From assembly GCA_964571135.1 (NCBI GenBank), contig CAZMZW010000004.1:1-64000 (forward strand): a stretch of DNA of 64,000 bases, written 5' to 3'. The notes below the pieces were generated by a model. That model saw nothing but the letters and a program-made list of their open reading frames with translations, was not told where the DNA came from and made no database searches. Numbering within the stretch: the stretch's first letter is position 1; each line of letters starts with the position of its first letter. This document shows, piece after piece, positions 17,377-24,627 of this stretch. This stretch comes from CAZMZW01 sp964571135 (GTDB lineage Bacteria; Chloroflexota; Anaerolineae; Anaerolineales; Anaerolineaceae). The translations under genes were made by a program, and so were the position numbers.

Positions 17377-17847
17377 ATGTCGTTTTTGGAAATTGTACTG
17401 ATACTATTTTCATTTTGGATTATGTGCGTGGGGATTTATGAACTTTTTGCCGGCGTTGTGTTTTGGGAGAATTTTCTCCGAATAAATATTTCAGAAAACG
17501 GAAAAGTTATTATTGCGAGAATCTTAGGTTTGGTTTTTGCAATTCTGGGAGGAATTTTGATTTTTTCTTATCGCAGTAAGGTGGGTTGGGGAGGAGGTAT
17601 TGGAATATTCTTTTTATTAGGCTCTTTTGTTATGCTTCTGCAATCCATATTCGTTATAGTTTTTGGTGAGCGCGGTATGTCGAAAAAAATTGCAGAATTT
17701 ATTGAAGATTTCAGAGAATTCACTTATATTGGTAAAGACACCTATGATGAAATGCCAGCGAGGGTTTGGGGGTTAGTTATTTTAATAATATTTATAATCG
17801 TATTCATCTGCGTATATAGTGGTATGGCGTCATACCCATCAAAGTAA
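17377..17847 (+). CDS. Four-TM membrane protein of unknown function
   Basis: The 156-residue protein has four strongly hydrophobic segments at roughly residues 3-28, 45-65, 72-97 and 128-150, with a charged stretch (residues 98-127) between the third and fourth. No known motif. Codon use is AT-rich compared with flanking genes, so recent acquisition is possible. The ATG has GGAGACAG upstream. Confidence 0.65.
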   Translation: MSFLEIVLILFSFWIMCVGIYELFAGVVFWENFLRINISENGKVIIARILGLVFAILGGILIFSYRSKVGWGGGIGIFFLLGSFVMLLQSIFVIVFGERGMSKKIAEFIEDFREFTYIGKDTYDEMPARVWGLVILIIFIIVFICVYSGMASYPSK

Positions 17848-17925
17848 TTTAATTTGTCGTTAGTCAGGGGGTGATGGTTGGCAACTGCTTATTTTGTCGG
17901 GGCGAGAGAATTTCCAGATAGGGAA

Positions 17926-18669
17926 TTATTTCTTTTCCACCACCCAAAAATGAGACAAGCCAAACATCTTTAGCGGGGTATGTTCAAGAGTTTGCAGTAC
18001 AGTCCGCAGCACTTTTCCTGGCCAGCCCAATCGGATGATCAGGTTATCATAGGCGCCAAAAATAATGGTCTGCTCGATCACATTTACCCGCTGGCCCGAA
18101 AAAAGTTTGGAAAGATCCGTCCTGGTATAAACGCGCACATGCGGAGCCAATTTGTTCCGTAATTTGCGCGGCAAATAATTGACGAAAAGTTTATTGCCGA
18201 ATTTGTATTCCCCCTTCCAATAAATGCCGTGGGTTTCAAATGGATAACCGCGGTTGGGCACAAACAGGATCAGCCGTCCGCCCGGTTTTAGCACCCGGAT
18301 TATTTCATTTACGGCCAGTTGATCATCCTGCACGTGCTCCAATACCTCATGGCTCAGTACCAGATCAAAATAATCTTCCGGGAAGGGCAGTTTTTCACCG
18401 GCACCGCAAACCACATCTGCAACTTTACCATGGGCTTCCTGTGTGCGTTCAAATTCATAATCCAATCCAACTGCCAGCTGTGCCTGAATTGCCAGATGCG
18501 TTAAATACTCACCCACTCCGCAGCCATCTTCCAGAACGCGGCCGCTTGCTGACATGCCGGCTGCCTGGTAGATCATTTTAAAGCGCCGTTCCTGGCCAGC
18601 CCGCCAGACATAAGATGGTTCACCCCGAACAGCGGCTTTTGATGAAATCTGATTCGATGAGTTTTTCAT
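17926..18669 (-). CDS. SAM-dependent methyltransferase (Methyltransf_11 type)
   Basis: The 247-residue protein has motif I GRVLEDGCGVGEYLTH, then LPFPEDYFDLVLSHEVLEHV and the post-motif RVLKPGGRLILFVPNRG. The fold is a class I methyltransferase of the UbiE/small-molecule group. The C-terminal half (HGIYWKGEYKFGNKLFVNY) is seen in methyltransferases of cell-surface or lipid pathways, but the substrate cannot be stated. It is downstream of the histidine kinase gene, on the same strand, with a 64-base gap. Confidence 0.83.
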   Translation of the reverse strand: MKNSSNQISSKAAVRGEPSYVWRAGQERRFKMIYQAAGMSASGRVLEDGCGVGEYLTHLAIQAQLAVGLDYEFERTQEAHGKVADVVCGAGEKLPFPEDYFDLVLSHEVLEHVQDDQLAVNEIIRVLKPGGRLILFVPNRGYPFETHGIYWKGEYKFGNKLFVNYLPRKLRNKLAPHVRVYTRTDLSKLFSGQRVNVIEQTIIFGAYDNLIIRLGWPGKVLRTVLQTLEHTPLKMFGLSHFWVVEKK

Positions 18670-18733
18670 TGGTTTTTGGATGGGCAGTTCTTAAACCCGG
18701 CCATGGCAATAATAATACCCTCAGTGGGTTGGA

Positions 18734-19453
18734 TTATTCAGATGGAACCCAGGCTAAAATTGTGGTGCCTTGTTTGCGGATGGAAATGATCTCTAATCCG
18801 CCATTTACATTCTGGGCTCGGGTCTGCATATTCGCCAGTCCATGCCCGATGCGCTGTTCCACCCGGGCTGAGTCAAATCCCACTCCATCATCATTTACGC
18901 GCAGCATCACCCGGTTATCCACATGCCAGACGCGCACATTTACCCTGGTTGCATTTGCATGTCTGGCAATGTTAGCCAGCGCTTCTTGAATAATATGGAA
19001 AAGCGCCATGGCATTTTCAGCTGGCAGATTTACCACTTCCACTTCGTCCCCTTGCAGGTCCACTGCGATCATGGTGTTCGCTTGAAATTCACGGATCAGC
19101 CCGCGCATACCCACCAATAAATTTTCATTCTGCAGCTGCCTCGGTCGTAAATTAAGGATATAGGTCCGGATGTTGCGAATGGCGCCATCCAACGCCTGGG
19201 TAGCCTGGTTCAATCGTTCATTGGTCATCTGGTCATCCTCTCCCAAATGCATGCGGGTGTTCTGCAGATTCAAGCCAATGCCGTATAAAGACTGGATGAT
19301 GCCATCATGCAGATCCATGCCAATTCGCTCGCGTTCCTGTAAAATTGCGGATTCTATCCTGGTTTCTACAGAAGTTGATGCAGCAGCCACCTTTTTTTGG
19401 CGAGAAACAGGTTTTTTCCCTTTAGTTGGTTTGGGGTTTATTTCGTTTTTCAT
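18734..19453 (-). CDS. Soluble NarL-type sensor histidine kinase lacking an input domain
   Basis: The 239-residue protein begins with a short basic leader (about 30 residues) and goes directly into a HisKA_3 dimerisation domain with phospho-acceptor His49 (MDLHDGIIQS). The HATPase domain follows, with NDDGVGFD and GHGLANMQTRA (N, G1, G2 boxes). No transmembrane, PAS or GAF region is encoded and no response regulator lies nearby. It probably phosphorylates an unlinked LuxR/NarL-type regulator. Confidence 0.87.
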   Translation of the reverse strand: MKNEINPKPTKGKKPVSRQKKVAAASTSVETRIESAILQERERIGMDLHDGIIQSLYGIGLNLQNTRMHLGEDDQMTNERLNQATQALDGAIRNIRTYILNLRPRQLQNENLLVGMRGLIREFQANTMIAVDLQGDEVEVVNLPAENAMALFHIIQEALANIARHANATRVNVRVWHVDNRVMLRVNDDGVGFDSARVEQRIGHGLANMQTRAQNVNGGLEIISIRKQGTTILAWVPSE

Positions 19454-19558
19454 TGGATGAATGTGAGTGATTGTACCTGATGTTCAAATGGCAGGTCAAT
19501 CTTATGATTATTCATTGATAGGAAGCGAAAAGGTATAATTTCTTTTTGGAAAACACTC

Positions 19559-20188
19559 ATGTTGAATAATCGTACTGAATTGGAAAACAAATATCACCGG
19601 GAAGGGCGTCTGCCGCCGGGACAGGTGTGCACGGAGAAATTTCCGGTTCTTCATTATGGTCCCGTGCCTGCGTTTGACCCGGACACCTGGGATTTCAAAG
19701 TCTGGGGTGAAGTGGATACACCCCTGCGCTTAACCTGGGCAGAATTTAACCATCTTGCTCGTACCCGAATAACCATGGATCTCCATTGTGTAACCCGGTG
19801 GAGTAAGTTTGACACAATCTGGGAGGGCGTGCTGGTAAAAACACTGTCCGACAAGGGTTTGATAAAGATCAACCCTGGTGCAAAATTTGTTTTACAGCAT
19901 GCCGAAAATGGCTTTACCGCCAACCTGCCTTTGGAAGTTGTGCTGGGTGAGAATTTTTTACTGGCTACTCATTTCAACAACCAACCGATCACGCCTGACC
20001 ATGGATATCCCTTGCGCGGGGTGGTCGGCGCCATCCCGGTACGCAAAGACCTGAAAGATGTCTATCTTTGGAAAGGCGCCAAATGGCTTCGTGGATTGGA
20101 GTTTATGCAAGAAGATAAACCCGGTTTCTGGGAAGAAGCCGGTTATCATAACGACGCTGATGTGTGGAAGGAAGAAAGGTTTGCATAA
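19559..20188 (+). CDS. Sulfite-oxidase-like molybdopterin oxidoreductase
   Basis: The 209-residue protein corresponds to the oxidoreductase molybdopterin-binding fold (PF00174) of the sulfite oxidase/MsrP family. Cys77 in MDLHCVTRWS is the expected molybdenum thiolate ligand; FKVWGEVDTPLRLTW and GAKWLRGLEFM are family-like. There is no Tat signal and no dimerisation domain, so it is probably cytoplasmic. Neighbours do not suggest a substrate. The ATG follows a weak site. Confidence 0.87.
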   Translation: MLNNRTELENKYHREGRLPPGQVCTEKFPVLHYGPVPAFDPDTWDFKVWGEVDTPLRLTWAEFNHLARTRITMDLHCVTRWSKFDTIWEGVLVKTLSDKGLIKINPGAKFVLQHAENGFTANLPLEVVLGENFLLATHFNNQPITPDHGYPLRGVVGAIPVRKDLKDVYLWKGAKWLRGLEFMQEDKPGFWEEAGYHNDADVWKEERFA

Positions 20189-20282
20189 ATTAGGCAGCCT
20201 TTCAATTCAAACCTGAAAAAATCAGAAAATAATTGGACTGGGATTTTGCGGGGTTATAAAAATAAATAAGCGGTTGGATTTT

Positions 20283-21068
20283 CTATCCCATGGACATCCG
20301 TCTCAGGTAGAACCATAAACCCACTCCGGCGGCAATGAAAAAGAGACCCAAAACTGCCAATAAAGGGGAAGGTTGATTGCCTTCCGAGGCGGTGGTGACC
20401 AACCTTGAGCCCGGTTGCGCACCAAAATCGACTGTGGCAGAATCTCCAGCACCCAGTGTTAATTTGTAGCTCATGGCAGTGGTTGGGTTGTAACCCTCAG
20501 GAATAGCCACGCTGATGTTGTAATCTCCCTCGGGAACATTTTCAAAGCAGACCGGGTCACCGGTATCCAGTGTCGAACCCGTCAGGTTGACCTTGCTTAG
20601 CTGATCCGTGATACTGATCTGCCCGCCTGCCAGAGCAAGCTCAGTGGCTTCAGCCAGGGCATTGCCGTTGGTATCATTAAAGAGATAAATACAGATCGAT
20701 CCATTCCCTTGAATGGGTGTTGGCAAAGGTGTGACCGGAACATTTGAAGTGGGGGTAGGCGTATTTTCCTGCTTGACGCCAATAAGCAATTGCTGCCCGA
20801 TCTGAAGCGACTGGCAGGCATTGGCCTGCAAATTATTTAATTGGCGGAGTTGAGCTTCAGAAATGCCGTTTTTCAATGCGATGCTGATGCAGTTGTCATT
20901 CTGCTTAACGGTATAGAGGATACGTCCATCACTTCCGGGAGTGGGGGTGTAATAAAAGGCCTGGGAATAACCGGTCCTGGGTCCGGTTGGCAGAAGTGCC
21001 ATTAAAAGAATAAACCCTGCCAAAAACACCCCAAAAGCGAAAATCGGGTTTTTGTTCATCTTTTTCAT
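20283..21068 (-). CDS. LysM-domain surface protein with SdrD-B-like repeat and C-terminal anchor
   Basis: N-terminal signal peptide (residues about 8-35). Then a LysM domain (YTVKQNDNCISIALKNGIS to IGQQLLIG) that should bind peptidoglycan or other glycans. A Pro/Thr linker leads to a beta-sandwich domain (YLFNDTNGNALAEATELALA to VDFGAQPG) of the SdrD_B/carboxypeptidase-regulatory type. A TM segment at about 238-256 is followed by basic residues. Thus it is a single-spanning protein facing outside. 261 residues. Confidence 0.8.
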   Translation of the reverse strand: MKKMNKNPIFAFGVFLAGFILLMALLPTGPRTGYSQAFYYTPTPGSDGRILYTVKQNDNCISIALKNGISEAQLRQLNNLQANACQSLQIGQQLLIGVKQENTPTPTSNVPVTPLPTPIQGNGSICIYLFNDTNGNALAEATELALAGGQISITDQLSKVNLTGSTLDTGDPVCFENVPEGDYNISVAIPEGYNPTTAMSYKLTLGAGDSATVDFGAQPGSRLVTTASEGNQPSPLLAVLGLFFIAAGVGLWFYLRRMSMG

Positions 21069-21231
21069 CAGTCGAGATTATAACATTTTATAGTACCTGT
21101 TATCCATGGCTGCTGGAACCCAAGGAAACCAACAATAGTGCGTATTTTTTCGTTTACGCTAGTCATACTGTTCCTGAATTAATGTAAAATAAATACAAGA
21201 TTTTCACCCAATAATTCAAAAGGATAAAACC

Positions 21232-21663
21232 ATGAGTTTTCATACGATCATCATTGTGGGACGGCTGGGACGCGATCCCGAGATGCGTTATACCAGCACT
21301 GGCCAGGCTTTAACCACCTTTTCCATGGCAACAGACCGGCGCTATACCGATAGCAATGGCCAGCAGCAAAAGCAGACGATCTGGTTCAAGATATCGGTGT
21401 GGGGCAAACAGGCGGAGAATTGCAATAACTTCCTAAAGAAAGGTAACCTGACGGTCGTGGAAGGCAATCTGCGTGCTGATCCCGTAACCGGTGGTCCGCA
21501 TGTTTTCGCTCGATCTGATGGTACTTCAGGGTCAAGTTATGAAGTCACCGCCCAGACCGTTCGATTCCTCACCCCCAAGAGTGAAGGACAGGAACCCACG
21601 GCCGGCGGAAATGTCACTGAAGAACCGCAGGATATCGTTGGTGGAGAAGACATTCCCTTCTAG
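21232..21663 (+). CDS. ssb: Single-stranded DNA-binding protein
   Basis: The 143-residue protein has an N-terminal OB fold (IIVGRLGRDPEMRYTSTG, TTFSMATDRRY, WFKISVWGKQAE) and a short acidic tail ending EDIPF, the conserved peptide that recruits repair and replication partners. The ATG follows AAAGGATAAAACC. It is followed after 36 bases by the translin-family gene, suggesting a shared nucleic-acid-processing operon. Confidence 0.95.
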   Translation: MSFHTIIIVGRLGRDPEMRYTSTGQALTTFSMATDRRYTDSNGQQQKQTIWFKISVWGKQAENCNNFLKKGNLTVVEGNLRADPVTGGPHVFARSDGTSGSSYEVTAQTVRFLTPKSEGQEPTAGGNVTEEPQDIVGGEDIPF

Positions 21664-21699
21664 TCTGATGCTGTAAATTATTTTCTCTATAAAAAACCT

Positions 21700-22341
21700 A
21701 TGGACATCTATTCGCAGTTATCTGAGCTGTGTCATTCGAACTTTGAAGCGCGCCACCAGGCGCGGGAAGAAGCCCTCAAGCATTCCCGTCTGCTGACCCG
21801 CCATTCAGCCCAATCCATCCGCGCCATTCACCGCAGTGAAACTGACGTGGCGGATGAAGAACTGAGGCAGTGCCAGCAGCTGGTGGAAAAAATCAAGGAA
21901 AACCTTGACCCCTTCCCGGACTTATATTTCAGCGGTTACTCACAGGATGCCATCAAGGAATACGTGGAAGCCCGGTTGACCAATTGCCTCATCCGTGACC
22001 TTCCTTTTCCCCTTCCAGAAGAGATGGGGGTGGAATACTCCACCTATCTCCGCGGAATGGCTGAAACGACCGGGGAACTTCGCAGGCGCTGCCTGGATAT
22101 CCTGCGAAAAGGGTATTCCGATGAAGCCGAACGCTTGCTGGCGCACATGGATGAAATCTTCGCCTTGCTTGTTACGATGGATTATCCGGATGCCATCACT
22201 TACGGTCTGCGTCATTCCACCGACCAATTGCGCGGAATCATCGAACGTACCCGGGCTGACCTGACCATCAGTTTGCGTGAACACCTGCTGCAGCAAGCGC
22301 TCAAGGATTTCGAACAAAAATTGCCACCTGCTCAAATCTAA
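21700..22341 (+). CDS. Translin-family protein
   Basis: The all-helical 213-residue protein matches translin/TRAX. The core has EYVEARLTNCLI, YLRGMAETTGELRRR, and near the end a R-x3-D-x6-E pattern in LRHSTDQLRGIIERTRADL. The acidic residues in EYVEA and in STDQ lie where TRAX nuclease residues are found, so RNase or DNase activity is possible. Translins are well known in eukaryotes and archaea and uncommon in bacteria. The gene lies between ssb and a split Cas4-like nuclease, whose first ORF begins right after its stop. Confidence 0.85.
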   Translation: MDIYSQLSELCHSNFEARHQAREEALKHSRLLTRHSAQSIRAIHRSETDVADEELRQCQQLVEKIKENLDPFPDLYFSGYSQDAIKEYVEARLTNCLIRDLPFPLPEEMGVEYSTYLRGMAETTGELRRRCLDILRKGYSDEAERLLAHMDEIFALLVTMDYPDAITYGLRHSTDQLRGIIERTRADLTISLREHLLQQALKDFEQKLPPAQI

Positions 22342-22581
22342 ATGCGTACGATCCGCGCTTCCGAGATTTGTGCATTTATCTTTTGTCAGCGCGCCTGGTG
22401 GTATCAACGCGAAGGGGTGGAACCAGTCAATCGTACTGAAATGTCAGCTGGCAGCCAGTTTCATGAACAGCAGGGCAATATCGCCCGCTCAGCAATTCTG
22501 TTGCAGATCTTTGCCTGGATCCTGGTTATCCTGGCTGTTGTGGGTTTGGCTATCACCCTGACCACACAATCCTTCAGGTAA
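22342..22581 (+). CDS. N-terminal half of a split, membrane-anchored Cas4-like nuclease
   Basis: The 79-residue ORF begins with the Cas4-type N-terminus (IRASEICAFIFCQRAWWYQ; Cys15 is at the cluster position) and SAGSQFHEQQG, which matches the following G-x-x-H element. A TM helix at 51-73 ends the protein. It starts at the base after the translin stop and lies 17 bases before a second ORF, in another frame, holding the nuclease core. Alone it lacks any catalytic residue. It is either a frameshifted piece or a true two-subunit arrangement. Confidence 0.78.
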   Translation: MRTIRASEICAFIFCQRAWWYQREGVEPVNRTEMSAGSQFHEQQGNIARSAILLQIFAWILVILAVVGLAITLTTQSFR

Positions 22582-22598
22582 ATCCGCAACTCTCCAAA

Positions 22599-23123
22599 AT
22601 GCCGGAACCCTTGGCCATTCTGATCGCTGTTGCAGTCTTTCTCCTGGGGATCTGCCTGTTTTGGCTATCCAGAAGAAAATGGAAGCAGATGGGTTTGCCG
22701 CCTGGCCGGTTGATCTATGCCGATCCCGGTTTATGGGGTAAACCCGAAAAACCTTTTTATGACTCCAGTTCAGGGCTTACCGGAAAACCTGATTATGTGG
22801 TCAATCAAAAAGGTCGGCTCCTGCCTGTGGAAGTGAAAAGCACCTGGGCACCGGCTATCCCAAATGACAGCCACATTCTCCAGTTGGGAGCCTATTGCCT
22901 GCTGATGGAAAAAGCCACCGGCAAGCGTCCACCCCATGGTATTCTGAAATACCGCAACCGAACCTTTGCCATAGATTACACCAGATCCCTGGAGGATTCA
23001 GTGCTTGAAGTCATCGAAAAGATCCGCAAACAGAAAAATCGCAGCCAGGCATCCCGTTCGCATGACGAGCCCCGGCGCTGCGCCCATTGCGGCTATCGCA
23101 AAGTTTGCGACCAACGATTGTAA
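22599..23123 (+). CDS. C-terminal half of a split, membrane-anchored Cas4-like nuclease
   Basis: The 174-residue ORF starts with a TM helix (5-23) followed by a basic stretch, then the PD-(D/E)XK core: Asp65 (GKPDYVV), Glu78 and Lys80 (PVEVKSTW) and QLGAY at 95-99. Three Cys (161, 164, 170 in CAHCGYRKVC) complete a 4Fe-4S site if joined with Cys15 of the preceding protein. Both halves then place the cytoplasmic parts together and a short loop outside, as if one protein with a two-TM hairpin had been cut in the outer loop. Confidence 0.83.
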   Translation: MPEPLAILIAVAVFLLGICLFWLSRRKWKQMGLPPGRLIYADPGLWGKPEKPFYDSSSGLTGKPDYVVNQKGRLLPVEVKSTWAPAIPNDSHILQLGAYCLLMEKATGKRPPHGILKYRNRTFAIDYTRSLEDSVLEVIEKIRKQKNRSQASRSHDEPRRCAHCGYRKVCDQRL

Positions 23124-23150
23124 AAACAAATCGTCTTTGAACCCTTAACC

Positions 23151-24029
23151 ATGGCTATAATTAACCGTATGGATCATTCTTTAATCCCTGAACGAATCGC
23201 AGTGGCATACAAACCTGGAGCCGACCAGGAAGCACGACAGGTAACCGTTTTTTTGAAAGACAACGGGGTTAAATCTGTCTTTGCCTGTTCGATCATGGCA
23301 GAAAAACTACACCAAAGAATTGAATCGGGTCAGGTGGATGCATTAATTGTCCTGGGCGGGGACGGCAGCATGTTAAATGCCAGCCATCTTTGCGCCAGAG
23401 CTGGCGTGCCCATTCTGGGTATCAATATGGGGTCTTTTGGCTTTCTAATGGAATTGAAAAAAAACGGCTGGCAGAAATATGTATCCCGGTTATTACATGG
23501 TAATTATCGCCGTGAAGAACGCATGTTATTGTCAGCTCAACTTTGGCATGCGGATACACTTAAGCAAAGCTGGGAAGTGGTTAATGAGGTTGTGGTTTGC
23601 CGTGGCCGGCAGGTCAAACCCATCCGCCTGCATGCCAGCGTCAACGGTTACCCCATGGCCAGTTATGTAGCGGATGGCCTGATCGTCTCCACTCCCACCG
23701 GATCAACTGCTTACGCCCTGGCCGCCGGCGGTGCAATTATGCCGCCTGAACTGCGAAATATGTTGATCGTTCCTGTTGCTCCTCATCTTTCTCTCGACCG
23801 CGCGATCATTTTATCGGAGGGCAGCAGTGTGACCATCACTGCCAATACCATCCACCAGGCAGTCCTCAGTGCTGACGGGCAGGAAGCAGTGGCCCTGGAA
23901 AAAGATGATTTTGTGAAAGTGGAAGCCAGCCAGCGCAACGTGACTTTCATTCGATTCCATGATCCGGGTTATTTTTATCGGAACTTAAACCGGTATATCG
24001 AGCAAAATCCCTCCACAAACGCCAAATAG
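23151..24029 (+). CDS. nadK: NAD kinase
   Basis: The 292-residue protein has the GGDGSML motif with the catalytic Asp, then NMGSFGFLMEL and the TPTGSTAYALAAGG loop, all diagnostic of NadK, which makes NADP from NAD and ATP. An alternative ATG 18 bases downstream is possible. Situated upstream of recN with a small membrane gene between; nadK next to recN is a common bacterial order. Confidence 0.93.
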   Translation: MAIINRMDHSLIPERIAVAYKPGADQEARQVTVFLKDNGVKSVFACSIMAEKLHQRIESGQVDALIVLGGDGSMLNASHLCARAGVPILGINMGSFGFLMELKKNGWQKYVSRLLHGNYRREERMLLSAQLWHADTLKQSWEVVNEVVVCRGRQVKPIRLHASVNGYPMASYVADGLIVSTPTGSTAYALAAGGAIMPPELRNMLIVPVAPHLSLDRAIILSEGSSVTITANTIHQAVLSADGQEAVALEKDDFVKVEASQRNVTFIRFHDPGYFYRNLNRYIEQNPSTNAK

Positions 24030-24077
24030 CTTTACCCTGTTGTTATAATATTCACATCTTTCCTTAAAGAAATAACT

Positions 24078-24617
24078 ATGATGACTGACGATTCCAAAAT
24101 GTATTGTTATATCCACCCTACTCGCGAAACCCTCTTGCGCTGTAATAAATGCGAACGCCCCATTTGCACTCAATGTGCCGTACTCACCCCAACAGGGTAT
24201 CGCTGCAAGGAATGCATCCGTTCCCAGCAAAAATCCTTCGAAACCGCTCAAAGCAGCGATCTGGTCATTGCACCCATTCTTGCCGCAGTCATCGCGTTGA
24301 TCGGCAGTTTTCTCTCAAGGTACCTCGGTTTCTTTACCATTTTCCTTGCCCCATTCGTTGGATTGGTGATCGTGGAGGTCAGCCGTTGGGCGACCCAGAA
24401 AAGGCGGTCTGTTTTATTGAACCAGCTGATCACTGGGGCAGCGCTTCTGGGCAGTCTGCCGCTGCTGCTCATCAGTCTCTTGCGTCTTTTGAGTCTTTTT
24501 CAGGCCGGGGCAGCTTTATCCCTGATGGGACTTCTGCCTCTCGTCTGGCAGGCCGCTTACACTTTTTTGGTGACCAGTAGTATCTATTACCGATTGACAG
24601 GTATCCGTATTGGATAA
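24078..24617 (+). CDS. B-box-type zinc-finger membrane protein
   Basis: Residues 10-46 hold seven Cys and one His (Cys10, His13, Cys22, Cys25, Cys30, Cys33, Cys43, Cys46) spaced like a B-box zinc finger, followed by about three or four TM segments from residue 60 on. Similar fusions are common in Chloroflexota and Actinobacteria and are of unknown role. It starts 48 bases after nadK and ends 10 bases before recN. Confidence 0.8.
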   Translation: MMTDDSKMYCYIHPTRETLLRCNKCERPICTQCAVLTPTGYRCKECIRSQQKSFETAQSSDLVIAPILAAVIALIGSFLSRYLGFFTIFLAPFVGLVIVEVSRWATQKRRSVLLNQLITGAALLGSLPLLLISLLRLLSLFQAGAALSLMGLLPLVWQAAYTFLVTSSIYYRLTGIRIG

Positions 24618-24627
24618 GGTCTAAGCC

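Noticed and set aside
16413..23123. CRISPR-Cas locus suggested by two Cas4-like genes
   Set aside because: No direct-repeat array and no cas1, cas2 or effector genes on either strand; the Cas4-like proteins are stand-alone types.
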